DNA of 64,000 nt from Holophagales bacterium (GTDB taxonomy: Bacteria; Acidobacteriota; Thermoanaerobaculia; UBA5066). Location: positions 1-64,000 of the forward strand of contig JADKBZ010000019.1 of assembly GCA_016714815.1 (NCBI GenBank), in the 5' to 3' direction. Positions 7,727-16,800 of the stretch are shown here, one piece after another. A program made the position numbers and the translations under genes. The first letter of the stretch is position 1. Each line of letters opens with the position of its first letter. The notes under the pieces were generated by a model. It saw only the letters and a program-made list of their open reading frames with translations. It did no database searches and was not told the origin of the DNA.

Positions 7727-8469
7727 CGGTTCGCCGCGATACGCCCGAGAACCGGCGACGGACCTCTCCTGGAAGGAACGTCCCCGAGGTTGGAGATCAG
7801 GAGAACGCCCGCTCCGCGCTGGAGCTTCACCGGCTCCGAGGGCTTCCGTCGCGTCGACGCGACCGGCGTCCCCCTGAACCCGCCCGACAGGAGCGGCACG
7901 TTGCCGTTCTCGCCGTAGACGAGCATCGCCCGCCTCACGTACTCCTGCGTCTCGCGATAGGGCGGCACGCCCCGGTAACGCTGGACGGCCCCTTCCCCGG
8001 CGTTGTAGGCCGCGAGGGTTCGCACGACGTCGCCGTCGAACATCCCGAGGAGGTCGGAGAGGTAGGCCGTCCCGCCCCGGATGTTCTCGTGGGGGTCCCA
8101 GGAGTTCTGGATGCCGTACCTTTTCGCGGTGCCGGGCATCAGCTGCATCAGGCCGCACGCCCCTTTCGGGGAGAGCGCCCGCGGGTTGAAGTTCGACTCG
8201 ACGAGCATGACGCTCTTGACGAGCCGGGGGTCGACCCTGTTGTGCTCGGCGTGCCGCCGGATCGCTTCGTCGAACGCCGTCGCCGCGTCACGCCGCGCCA
8301 GGAGGAACGCGTCGCTCGGGGATTTCCCGCCGACCTTCCAGCCGCTTCCGATGTTGTTGAACATCACGATGCCGCCGTCCGCCTTGCGGATCAGCTTGAC
8401 GTCCGCCAGAGAACTCCCCGGAAAGACGAGGAGTCCTCCTGCGACGCAGAGCACGGCCAGTCGCGTCAT
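7723..8469 (-). CDS. Lytic transglycosylase, SLT family, exported
   Basis: A peptidoglycan-cleaving enzyme of 248 residues. Residues 1-22 are a signal peptide ending near SSLA. The SLT domain (about 75-200) shows the catalytic glutamate E91 in VESNFNPRALS, then GACGLMQLMPGTAKRYG and the AAYNAGEGAVQRYRGVPPY block, all hallmarks of soluble lytic transglycosylases. A short DUF4124-like segment (VKLIRKADGGIVMFNN) precedes it. It should act in the periplasm. The start is preceded by a TATACT -10 box nine bases away and no Shine-Dalgarno. It overlaps the TPR/AIM24 gene downstream. Confidence 0.9.
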   Translation of the reverse strand: MTRLAVLCVAGGLLVFPGSSLADVKLIRKADGGIVMFNNIGSGWKVGGKSPSDAFLLARRDAATAFDEAIRRHAEHNRVDPRLVKSVMLVESNFNPRALSPKGACGLMQLMPGTAKRYGIQNSWDPHENIRGGTAYLSDLLGMFDGDVVRTLAAYNAGEGAVQRYRGVPPYRETQEYVRRAMLVYGENGNVPLLSGGFRGTPVASTRRKPSEPVKLQRGAGVLLISNLGDVPSRRGPSPVLGRIAANR

Positions 8470-8478
8470 GCCAGCAGC

Positions 8479-8484
8479 AGTATA
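8479..8484 (-). promoter_or_regulatory. -10 box (TATACT) for the lytic transglycosylase gene
   Basis: TATACT on the minus strand ends nine bases before the ATG; a CTGACT sequence 15 bases further upstream may be a weak -35. A leaderless or near-leaderless transcript is implied. Confidence 0.45.
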
Positions 8485-8501
8485 GCGCCCGGGAGCTCGA
8501 G

Positions 8502-11198
8502 TCAGGCCGCCCCTCCCAGCTTCTCCCGAACCCTCGCGACCCCGGCCTCGAGGGCGGCGCCGATCTTCTCCGGGTCCTTCCCGCCGGCCTGGGCGAGGTC
8601 CGGCTTTCCGCCTCCCCTGCCGCCGACGACGGGCGCCATCGCCTTCGCCAGCTCATCCGCCGACACTCGGGAGAGGAGGTCGGGCGTGACGGCGGCCAGG
8701 AGAGTGACCTTCCCCTCGGCCTCGGTCCCGATGAGGACGATGCCGCTCTTCAGCTTTCCGCGGAAGGTGTCGGCGAGATTCCGGAGCTCGTTCGCCGGGA
8801 GCGAAGGGACCCGCCGGGCGAGGACCTTCACCCCGCCGACGTCGACGACCCCGTCGTCTTCCGAGGCCCCCGTGCCTCCTGCGGGCCCCGACGCGAGCTG
8901 GACCTTCAGCTTTGCGATCTCCTTCTCCCCGTCCCTGAGCCGGGCGAGAAGCTCGCGGAGCTTTCCGGGGAGCTCCTCGGGCGGCACCTGGGCCGACTCC
9001 GAGAGCTCTCCGAGAATCTGCTCGTCGCGCGTCAGGCGCTCCACCGCGCCGAGCGACGTGATCGCCTCGATGCGCCGGACGCCCGCCGCGAGGCCGCGGT
9101 CGGAGGTCACCTTGAACGCGCCGATTTCGCCGGTCCGGAGGACGTGGCAGCCGCCGCAGAGCTCCGTCGAGACGCCCGGGACGTCGACGACGCGGACCCG
9201 TTCGCCGTACTTCTCGCCGAAGAACATCATGGCGCCCTTCGCGCGCGCCTCGTCCATCGACGTCACTTCCTTGGAGACGGGCGCGTCCCTGAGGACCGCC
9301 TCGTTCACGAGCCGCTCGATCTCGAGGATCTCGGCCGAGGTCGTCGGACGCGTCGCCGCGTAGTCGAACCGGAGGCGGTCGGGGGCGACGAGGGATCCCA
9401 TCTGCCGGACGGAATCACCGAGGACCTTCCGGAGCGCCGCGTGGAGGAGGTGCGTGCCGGTGTGGTTCGCCTGGATCCGGCGGCGGGTCCACTCCGCCAC
9501 CTCGAGCGTCAACGTCGCACCGCGCGAAAGCGTTCCCTCCTCGACCTTCACGTGGTGCTGGACGATGCGCCCGCTCGCCGACTTTCGGACCGACGTCACG
9601 GCCGCCCGGCCAGACGGCCAGACGACGGAGCCGGTGTCTGCAACCTCGCCCCCCCCCTCGGGGTAGAAGACGGTCCGGTCGGTGACGAGGAGGCCCTCGG
9701 CGCCCGCCGGCAGCGCGTCGGCCGGCGCCAGGATCCCTCCGGAAAGGGCGAAGAGGCCGAGAGTCCGGGCCCCCTCGAGACGGACGAAGTCGTCCTCGGC
9801 GTAGCCGCGGAAGACGGTCTCCCAGGACGGATCGGCCAGCTCCTCCGGGAGGAGCGCGTCGTCCGCTTCGAACTTCGAGGCCCCCTTGGAGCGCTCGCGC
9901 GCCACCTCGAGCTCCTTCTCGAAGCCCGCGCGGTCGACGGTGAGCCCCTCGTCCTGCGCCAGGTCCTCGATCAGCTCGAGAGGAATGCCGTACGTGTCGT
10001 AGAAGCGGAAGACGGCCGGCCCAGAGAGGCCCGTCTCCTCCTTCCGCCGCGCCTCGCTGATCGCCTCGCCGACCCGGTCGGCCCCGGCGGACATCGTCCG
10101 GGCGAAGCTCTGCTCCTCGGAGCGGACGAGCTCCCCGATCTCGCCCTTCAGCGTCCGGTGGGCGTCGCCGAAGTAGATTCCCTCGAAGACCTCGAAGACC
10201 GGGTCGACGAGGCCGCAGAGCTCGGACCCCTCGATGCCGAGGCGGCGCCCGTAGCGGGCCGCCCGGCGGAGGATCCGCCGGAGGACGTAGCCGCGCCCCG
10301 TGTTGGCCGGCATGACGCTGTCCGCGATGAGCATCGTCGCCGCGCGAAGGTGGTCCGCGATGACGCGGAACGGGGCGTCCTCGGCGACCATCCCGCCGCG
10401 GTACGACTTCCCCGAGATCGACTCGATCTTCTGGATGAGCGGCGTGAAGAGGTCCGTGTCGAAGTTGTTGTTCTTCCCCGTCAGGAGGGCCGTGATCCTC
10501 TCGAGCCCGGCCCCGGTGTCGACGGAGGGCTTCGGCAGCGGGGTCGACTTCCCCTCGGCGTCGCGGTCGAACTGCATGAAGACGAGGTTCCAGATCTCCA
10601 TGACCCGGTCGCCGCGGCCGTTCGGCGTCTCGTCCCCCGGGACGTGCGGCCCCTGGTCGACGTGGAGCTCGGAGCAGGGGCCGCAGGGCCCCGTGTCGCC
10701 CATCGACCAGAAGTTGTCCTTCTCGCCGAAGCGGAGGATCCGCCCGGCCGGCAGGTACCGCTGCCAGAGCTTCGCGGCCTCGTCGTCGTCGGTGTAGACC
10801 GTCGCCCAGAGGCGCTTCGGCTCGAAGCCGTAACGCTCGGTCACGAGCTCCCAGGCGAAGGCGATCGCCTCCTCCTTGAAGTAGTCGCCGAACGAGAAGT
10901 TCCCGAGCATCTCGAAGAACGTGTGGTGGCGCGCCGTGTAGCCGACGTTGTCGAGGTCGTTGTGCTTGCCGCCGGCCCGCACGCACTTCTGGGCGGAAGC
11001 GGCCCGGACGTACGGACGGCTCTCCCGCCCGAGGAAGACGTCCTTGAACTGGTTCATCCCGGCGTTCGTGAAGAGGAGCGTCGGGTCTTCGGCCGGGACG
11101 AGGGAGGAGGAGGCGACGCGACGGTGCCCCTTCTCCTCGAAGTACGAAAGGAACGTCTCGCGGACCTTCCGGGAGGTCCAGTCAGAGGGAGTCGTCAT
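8502..11198 (-). CDS. alaS: Alanyl-tRNA synthetase
   Basis: Charges tRNA-Ala and edits mischarged serine or glycine. The 898-residue length is normal. The class II core begins with RKVRETFLSYFEEKGHRRV and FTNAGMNQFKD; the editing domain has the zinc ligands in NHTGTHLLHAALR and ELCGGCHVLRTGEIG; the C-terminal C-Ala domain ends with GGRGGGKPDLAQAGG. I use ATG 11198 because MTTPSDWTSRKVR is the normal beginning; an in-frame ATG at 11255 lies inside recX. The start overlaps the recX stop by 17 bases, so alaS is probably coupled to recX, a gene order known from many bacteria. Confidence 0.96.
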   Translation of the reverse strand: MTTPSDWTSRKVRETFLSYFEEKGHRRVASSSLVPAEDPTLLFTNAGMNQFKDVFLGRESRPYVRAASAQKCVRAGGKHNDLDNVGYTARHHTFFEMLGNFSFGDYFKEEAIAFAWELVTERYGFEPKRLWATVYTDDDEAAKLWQRYLPAGRILRFGEKDNFWSMGDTGPCGPCSELHVDQGPHVPGDETPNGRGDRVMEIWNLVFMQFDRDAEGKSTPLPKPSVDTGAGLERITALLTGKNNNFDTDLFTPLIQKIESISGKSYRGGMVAEDAPFRVIADHLRAATMLIADSVMPANTGRGYVLRRILRRAARYGRRLGIEGSELCGLVDPVFEVFEGIYFGDAHRTLKGEIGELVRSEEQSFARTMSAGADRVGEAISEARRKEETGLSGPAVFRFYDTYGIPLELIEDLAQDEGLTVDRAGFEKELEVARERSKGASKFEADDALLPEELADPSWETVFRGYAEDDFVRLEGARTLGLFALSGGILAPADALPAGAEGLLVTDRTVFYPEGGGEVADTGSVVWPSGRAAVTSVRKSASGRIVQHHVKVEEGTLSRGATLTLEVAEWTRRRIQANHTGTHLLHAALRKVLGDSVRQMGSLVAPDRLRFDYAATRPTTSAEILEIERLVNEAVLRDAPVSKEVTSMDEARAKGAMMFFGEKYGERVRVVDVPGVSTELCGGCHVLRTGEIGAFKVTSDRGLAAGVRRIEAITSLGAVERLTRDEQILGELSESAQVPPEELPGKLRELLARLRDGEKEIAKLKVQLASGPAGGTGASEDDGVVDVGGVKVLARRVPSLPANELRNLADTFRGKLKSGIVLIGTEAEGKVTLLAAVTPDLLSRVSADELAKAMAPVVGGRGGGKPDLAQAGGKDPEKIGAALEAGVARVREKLGGAA

Positions 11199-11679
11199 CC
11201 GTGGGGTCGCCTTTCTCTCGGAGCGCATCGCGAACGGCCCCGGGGTCGAAGCCACGGCGCACGAGATGGTCGAAGAGTTTCCTCGACCTCGAAACGGGCG
11301 TCAAACCTTCCCCGAGGCTCCGGCTCTTCTTCGCGAGGGCGGCCCGGAGGCGGGCCGCCTCGTCCTCTCCCCCGACGCCGGCCACGGCCCGCGCCGCGTC
11401 CTTCTCTCCGACGCCCCGGGCGCGCAGGGACGCCGAAACGCGACGGTTCCCGCGCCCGCGGGAAGCTTCCGTGCGGGCCAGCTCCACCGCCGTCGCCGCC
11501 TCGTTCAGGAGCCCCGCGTCGGAAAGCAGGTCCAGCGTCCGGGCGACTTCCGCCGCCTCGTGCCCCGCCCTGAGGAGCTTTCGCTCCAGCTCGCGCCTCG
11601 GGTGGGCGCGGCGGCCCAGAAACGAGAGCGCCGCCGTCCGGCAGTCCCGGCGCGGGCGGCGGCGCGGTTCGTCGCTCAG
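11182..11679 (-). CDS. recX: RecX family regulatory protein, unusual start
   Basis: RecX binds RecA filaments and limits recombination. The frame holds the three tandem helical repeats of the family, for example SFLGRRAHPRRELERKLLRA, RRVSASLRARGVGEKDA and KLFDHLVRRGFDPGAVRDAL. The reading frame is open from just after the pilT stop but has no ATG, GTG or TTG until a GTG at 11487, which would delete the first repeat. A CTG at 11679, 12 bases after the pilT stop and in the same frame, gives a normal 165-residue RecX, so I mark that as the start. Coupled re-initiation after pilT is likely. The stop overlaps alaS. Function is sure at family level, the start is not. Confidence 0.75.
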   Translation of the reverse strand: MSDEPRRRPRRDCRTAALSFLGRRAHPRRELERKLLRAGHEAAEVARTLDLLSDAGLLNEAATAVELARTEASRGRGNRRVSASLRARGVGEKDAARAVAGVGGEDEAARLRAALAKKSRSLGEGLTPVSRSRKLFDHLVRRGFDPGAVRDALREKGDPTDDDSL

Positions 11680-11691
11680 GGTCTGGAAGGC

Positions 11692-12867
11692 CTACGGCTG
11701 GTTGGAGAAGTCGAAGGGCGACTCCTCCCCCAGCGGGTTCATCTTGTCGGGAGCGTTGAGCGCCCCGTCCATGACCTCCTGGGAGAGGTCCGACGTCGAC
11801 TGGACGCCCTGGATCCTCAGCTTGAACTCGTTCGGGTTCGTCGACCGGCGGATCGCCTCGTCGAGCGTGATGAGCCCCGAGCGGTAGAGCTGGTAGAGCG
11901 ACTGGTCGAAGGTCTGCATCCCGTACTGCGAGGTGCCGGCCTTGATGGCGTCGACGATGTACTTCGTCTTTTCCTTGTTCTCGATGCAGTCCCGGATGTA
12001 GTTCGTCGCGATGAGGACCTCGACGGCCGGGACGCGGCCGAGGCCGTCGGCGCGCGGAAGGAGGCGCATCGAGACGACGGCTTTGAGGACGGCCGAGAGC
12101 TGGAGGCGGATCTGCTTCTGCTGGTGCGGCGGGAAGACGGCGATGATCCGGTTGATCGTCTCCGTCGCGTCCATCGTGTGGAGCGTGGAGAGGACGAGGT
12201 GCCCCGTCTCCGCCGCGACGAGGGCCGTCTCGACCGTCTCGAAGTCTCGCATCTCTCCGACGAGGATGACGTCGGGGTCCTGGCGGAGGGAGGCGCGCAG
12301 CGCGGACGAGAACGACCGCGTGTCGACCTCCAGCTCGCGCTGGTTGACGATCGACTTCTTGTCGCGGTGGAGGAACTCGACCGGGTCCTCGACCGTCATG
12401 ATGTGCTCGGCCCGCGTCGCGTTGATGAAGTCGATCATCGCGGCGAGGCTCGTCGACTTGCCCGAGCCGGTCGTCCCCGTGACGAGAATCAGGCCGCGCG
12501 TCTCCTCGCAGATCTTCTCGATGACCGGCGGCAGGAGCAGGTCGCGGACGGTCAGGATCCGGGCCGGGATGACGCGGCAGACGAGCCCCACTGTGCCGCG
12601 CTGCTGGAAGATGTTGCAGCGGAAGCGGCCGAGGCCGGGCACCGAGTAGGCGATGTCGATCTCGAAGTTGTTCTTGAACTTCTCTTTCTGCCTGGAAGAC
12701 ATGATCGAGAACGCCATCGCGATCGTGTCTTCCTGCATGAGCCGCTTCATGTCGACGAGCGGAATCAGGTCGCCGTCGACGCGGATGATCGGGTGGGCGC
12801 CGACCTTCAGGTGGAGGTCCGAGGCCTTGCGCTCCACCGCGATCTTGAGGAGGTCGTTGATATGCAT
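11692..12867 (-). CDS. pilT: Type IV pilus retraction ATPase PilT
   Basis: A hexameric cytoplasmic ATPase that retracts type IV pili and drives twitching motility. The 391-residue sequence has the N-terminal PAS-like part (ASDLHLKVGAHPIIRVDGDL), Walker A GTTGSGKST (131-139), the Asp box, Walker B DPDVILVGEMRD (198-208), the His box STLHTMDATETINRI, and the PilT C-terminal AIRRSTNPNEF, a form of the AIRNLIRE-region motif. ATG 12867 is chosen: MHINDLLKIA is the family start and GAGGAG lies ten bases upstream. It heads a pilT-recX-alaS run; no pilus structural genes are nearby. Confidence 0.95.
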   Translation of the reverse strand: MHINDLLKIAVERKASDLHLKVGAHPIIRVDGDLIPLVDMKRLMQEDTIAMAFSIMSSRQKEKFKNNFEIDIAYSVPGLGRFRCNIFQQRGTVGLVCRVIPARILTVRDLLLPPVIEKICEETRGLILVTGTTGSGKSTSLAAMIDFINATRAEHIMTVEDPVEFLHRDKKSIVNQRELEVDTRSFSSALRASLRQDPDVILVGEMRDFETVETALVAAETGHLVLSTLHTMDATETINRIIAVFPPHQQKQIRLQLSAVLKAVVSMRLLPRADGLGRVPAVEVLIATNYIRDCIENKEKTKYIVDAIKAGTSQYGMQTFDQSLYQLYRSGLITLDEAIRRSTNPNEFKLRIQGVQSTSDLSQEVMDGALNAPDKMNPLGEESPFDFSNQP

Positions 12868-12970
12868 GCCCGGAGTCTCCTCTCTACCCGACCGACGAGG
12901 AATGCGATCTGTGCCGAGGATAGGCTCCCGGAAAGGCCCGGTCAACGATCGGACGAGCGATCCCGAGGGC

Positions 12971-12976
12971 TACACT
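12971..12976 (+). promoter_or_regulatory. -10 box (TACACT) for the MocA-like gene
   Basis: TACACT ends eight bases before the ATG at 12985 without a Shine-Dalgarno, fitting a leaderless transcript. Confidence 0.45.
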
Positions 12977-12984
12977 CGACCATC

Positions 12985-13599
12985 ATGCCTTTCCGTACGG
13001 AGAAGATTGCCGCGGTCCTCCTGGCCGCGGGCGCCTCGAAGAGATTCGGGAGCCCGAAGATGCTCGCCAGGATCGCGGGAGAGCCCCTCATCCGCCTCGT
13101 CACCCGTTCCTTCGTCGAAGCCGGCTTCGCCGAGGTCGCCGTCGTCCTCGCTCCCGGCGCCGGAGAGCTCGCCGCCTCCCTCGAGGGCCTCGGCGTCGTC
13201 ACCGTATTCAACCCGAGACCCCAGGACGGGATGCTCTCCTCGGCCCAGGCGGGCCTGTCGGCCCTCTCGTCGGGGTGCGGACGGGTCGCCCTCTCCCCCG
13301 CCGACCTTCCCGGCCTCACGGCCCCCGTCCTCCGGAAGCTCCTCGCGGCCCTGCCTCCGGCGGCCCCCCTCGTCGTCGCGGTTCCGGCCGGAGCCGGCCG
13401 GCGCGGCCACCCCCTCTTCATTCCGGCCGCCCTCGTCCCGCGCCTCCTCTCCTGGGAGAGCGAGCGGCGCCTCTCGGACCTCCTCCGCGAGAGCGACGTC
13501 CGGGTCCACGAGATTCCCGGTTTCGGCGCCGAGGTTCTCCACGACGTCGACGTTCCGTCCGACCTCGTCGCGGCGAAGGCTTTCGCGGCGGGCTCATAA
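12985..13599 (+). CDS. Nucleotidyltransferase family protein, MocA/MobA-like
   Basis: A 204-residue GT-A-fold nucleotidyltransferase. The signature LLAAGASKRFGSPKML (12-27) binds the nucleotide phosphate, FNPRPQDGMLSSAQAGLSAL is the second family block, and SPADLPGL carries the metal-binding aspartate. The best match in style is MocA, the CTP:molybdopterin cytidylyltransferase that makes the cofactor for xanthine dehydrogenase-type enzymes, but no molybdenum enzyme gene is in view, so the substrate stays open. The gene stands alone on the plus strand between pilT and tRNA-Cys, with its own -10 box and a GC-rich hairpin just after the stop. Confidence 0.82.
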   Translation: MPFRTEKIAAVLLAAGASKRFGSPKMLARIAGEPLIRLVTRSFVEAGFAEVAVVLAPGAGELAASLEGLGVVTVFNPRPQDGMLSSAQAGLSALSSGCGRVALSPADLPGLTAPVLRKLLAALPPAAPLVVAVPAGAGRRGHPLFIPAALVPRLLSWESERRLSDLLRESDVRVHEIPGFGAEVLHDVDVPSDLVAAKAFAAGS

Positions 13600-13604
13600 G
13601 AGAA

Positions 13605-13628
13605 CCGCCGCGCCCGAAGGCGCGGCGG
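13605..13628 (-). terminator. Hairpin terminator, chiefly for tRNA-Cys
   Basis: A perfect ten-base stem (CCGCCGCGCC with GGCGCGGCGG) and four-base loop. Read on the minus strand the loop is TTCG and the stem is followed by TTCTCTT, a typical terminator 12 bases after the tRNA. Read on the plus strand it lies six bases after the MocA-like stop but lacks a T tract. Confidence 0.7.
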
Positions 13629-13640
13629 AGGGGTCTGAGA

Positions 13641-13716
13641 TGGAGGCGACGGTCGGATTCGAACCGACGAATGAGGCTTTTGCAGAGCCTTCCCTTAACC
13701 ACTTGGGTACGTCGCC
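13641..13716 (-). tRNA. tRNA-Cys (GCA)
   Basis: Seventy-six bases on the minus strand. The acceptor stem pairs GGCGACG with CGTCGCC, followed by T and an encoded CCA. The anticodon stem AGGCT/AGCCT closes the seven-base loop CTGCAAA, giving anticodon GCA for cysteine. The T arm contains GGTTCGAATCC. A promoter and a hairpin terminator flank it. Confidence 0.97.
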
Positions 13717-13735
13717 GTGCCCGTTCGGGCGCCGA

Positions 13736-13764
13736 ATGGTACCAGAAGCGGCGGAGGCGGTCAG
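13736..13764 (-). promoter_or_regulatory. Sigma-70 type promoter for tRNA-Cys
   Basis: On the minus strand CTGACC (-35) and TACCAT (-10) are separated by exactly 17 bases, and the -10 ends about 19 bases before the mature tRNA. This is one of few convincing -35/-10 pairs in the window. Confidence 0.55.
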
Positions 13765-13774
13765 CCGACCCACC

Positions 13775-13791
13775 GGGGCCGGTCCGGCCCC
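13775..13791 (-). terminator. GC hairpin after the NAD-glutamate dehydrogenase gene
   Basis: GGGGCCG and CGGCCCC form a seven-base stem with a three-base loop, 49 bases after the gdh stop on the minus strand. There is no T tract, so this is a weak or factor-assisted terminator at best. Confidence 0.35.
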
Positions 13792-13840
13792 CGAAGGGAG
13801 TCCGGACCGGCCGCTTGCGGATCGCAGGAGAAGCCCGGCC

Positions 13841-16800
13841 TCAGCGGGCCGGGCCGAGGCCCTCCCCGACGCCGCCGAGGACGTTCCCGAGATCGCCGCC
13901 CTCTCCCAGAAGGGAGCGCCGCGTCGCCTCGTAGAGGGCCTCGGAAACCTCGACCAGCCGAAGGTGGCGTTCCACCACGCTCGGGCCGGCGCCCCCGATC
14001 CGTCTCCGGACCTCGTCCGCCTTCGCGGCGCGTTCGACGGAAAGGTAGGCGTGCACCACGTCGCCGATCTCGCGCCCGCTCGCCGTCATCAGCCGGTGGA
14101 GCAGCGAGACGCCCCCTTCGTTCACGACGTGGTTGACGACGGCCGTCGCGATGATCTCCCGGCGCAGCGGGTGGAGGCCGAGGTGTCCGGCGTACGCCTC
14201 GCGCATAGGCGTCGGGAAGTAGGCCGGCAGGAAGGGCTCGGCCACCTCGCTGTCGGGCAGCGAGGTGGCGACGAGGCGCGCGGAAGCCCAGTTCTTGACG
14301 TGTCCGAGCATCACGCAGAGAAGGGGCCGCGGCAGGCCGCGGTCCCGGGCGGGGCTCGCGAGGAGCTCGTCCTTCGACGGCACCGCGTCGTCGCGGCGCC
14401 TCATGACCCCGCTCGCGACGAGCTCCTCGACGAGCGCGGCGAACTCCTCGTACCGGTGCGCGCTGCGCAGCCCGTCGAGAGTGAGGGCCTGCGCCTGGCT
14501 CGCGTTGTCGGCGAGGACCAGCGTGGAGACCTCGTCCGTCATCGCCGCGAGGATCCGGTTGCGCTCCGCCCGGTTCGGGATGATGCCGCGCCGCACGAGG
14601 AGATCCAGGAGGATCTTGATGTTCACCTCGTGGTCCGACATGTCGACGCCGCCGGAGTTGTCCACCGCGTCGGTGTTCAGGAGGACGCCCTTCGTCCAGA
14701 GCTCGATCCGGCCCCGCTGCGTCAGTCCGAGGTTTCCCCCCTCGGCCAGGACCCGGGCCCTCACCTCGTCCGCGCTGACGCGGACCCGGTCGTTCGCCCG
14801 GTCCCCGACCTCGGAATCTTCCTCGGACGAGGCCCTCACGTAGGTGCCGATGCCGCCGTTGTAGAGGAGGTCGACCGGGGCGCGGAGGAGGGCGCGGACC
14901 ACCTCCTCGCCGCTCGCGGCCTCCACGGAAAGCCCGAGGAGGGCGCGCACCTGGGGGCTCAGCGGAATCGACTTCGCCCCGCGGTCGAAGACCCCGCCTC
15001 CTTCGCTGATCAGCTCCGCCCGGTAGTCGCGCCAGGTCGAGCGCGGCAGCCGGAAGAGCCGCTCGCGCTCGGCGAAGCTCGCCTCGGGGTCGGGGCCGGG
15101 GTCCAGGAAGATGTGCACGTGGTTGAAGACGGCCACGAGCCGCGCCGTGCGGCTCAGCAGCACGCCGTTGCCGAACACGTCGCCCGACATGTCCCCGATG
15201 CCGGCCATCGTGAAGGGCTCGGACTGCACGTCGAGGCCCAGGTTTCCGAAGTGGTGCCTCACGCACTCCCACGCCCCGCGGGCGGTGATCCCCTCCCGCT
15301 TGTGGTCGTAGCCGTTGCTCCCGCCCGACGCGAACGCGTCGCCCAGCCAGAAGCCGTACTGCATCGAGACGCGGTTGGCCGTGTCCGAAAGGTGCGCCGT
15401 CCCCTTGTCGGCGGCGACGACGAGGTACGGGTCGGGCTCGTCGTGCCGGACGACCTCCGGGGGGTGGAGGACGGATCCGTCCACGAGGTTGTCGGTCACG
15501 TCGAGGAGGCCCGAGACGAACTCCCGGTAACGGTCGATCAGGTACGCGTCGAGAGCCGGCCGGGGCGGCACGTCGCCCTTCAGGACGAAGCCCCCCTTCG
15601 AGCCGACGGGGACGATCACCGAGTTCTTGACCATCTGGGTCTTCATCAGGCCCAGGACCTCCGTCCGGAAGTCGTCGTGCCGGTCGCTCCAGCGGATCCC
15701 CCCTCGCGCGACCTTCCCGCCCCTGAGGTGGATCCCCTCGAGGAGCCGCGAGTGGACGTAGATCTCGAAGACGGGCCGCGGCGAGACCATCGCCTCGACC
15801 TTCGCGCAGTCGACCTTGATGGCGACGACGGGTCGCTCGGGCCTCTGGTAGGTGTTCGTCCTCACGGCGGCGCGCACCAGGTTCTCGACACCCCGCAGGA
15901 TCTCGTCGTCGAAAAGGCTCCCGACGGCCGAGAACGCCTTCCCGACGAGCGCATCGGCCTTCGCCACCTGCTCCGCGCGGTCCGCCTCCCGCTGCGGGTC
16001 GAACCGGGCCTCGAAGAGCCGCCAGAGGGCGCCCGACACAGGGCTGTTGCGGACGAGGACCGCCGTGACCGTCTCGACGTTGTAGTTCGGGCGCACCTGG
16101 AGCAGGTGGTTCCGGAGCGTCCGGAGGACCTCCACCTCGCGCCAGCCGAGCCCTTCCATCAGAACCAGGGCGTTGAGCGGGTCGTCCGTCGCGCGTTCCT
16201 CGTAGATCGCACGGAGGGCGTCCCGCAGCCGGTCCGGCCGGGCGTGGATGGCCGAGATCATCGCCGGCTCCGCCTCGATGCCGAGGCGCTCCATCCAGGC
16301 CCGCTTCCCGTCGGGCAGGAGGAGCGGAATCCGCATCTCCTCGACCACCGTGGGTCCGAGGTTCCGGATCGTCCGGAGCGTCTCCGTCAGGCCCGCGGGC
16401 CGCGGCGAGATGACCTTCAGCACCACCCTCTCGGCGGAATCGGGCACGACCCCGAGCTCCAGCCGCCCCTCGAGCGCCTCGAAGAGCCGCACGTCGTCGG
16501 GGACCTCGGCAGGGGGCGTCAGCTCGCGGTAGAGCCCGCTCCGGCTCTCCTGCCGCACGTATCGCTTGTAGAGCCTTCGCCCCTCGAGCGCCCCGGACGC
16601 CTGCTCGAGCGCGCCCGCCACCTGGTCCTCCCAGGTCGAGATGACGCCTGCCGTCAGGTCCCGGATCCGCCCCGCCTCCAGCGCGTGCTCCAGGGTGCCG
16701 GCGGCGAAATAGTGGACGACGAGCGTCGTGGCGCCGCAGTCGGCCGTGGTGCTGAACGAGACCGGGCCGAACTCGCGCGCGAGCGCCTCCCTGAGGTCGA

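Noticed and set aside
11182..12867. A PilT-RecX fusion protein
   Set aside because: The two share a frame, but a clear TAG separates them and each side has its normal domain end or start. Coupled translation is simpler than read-through.
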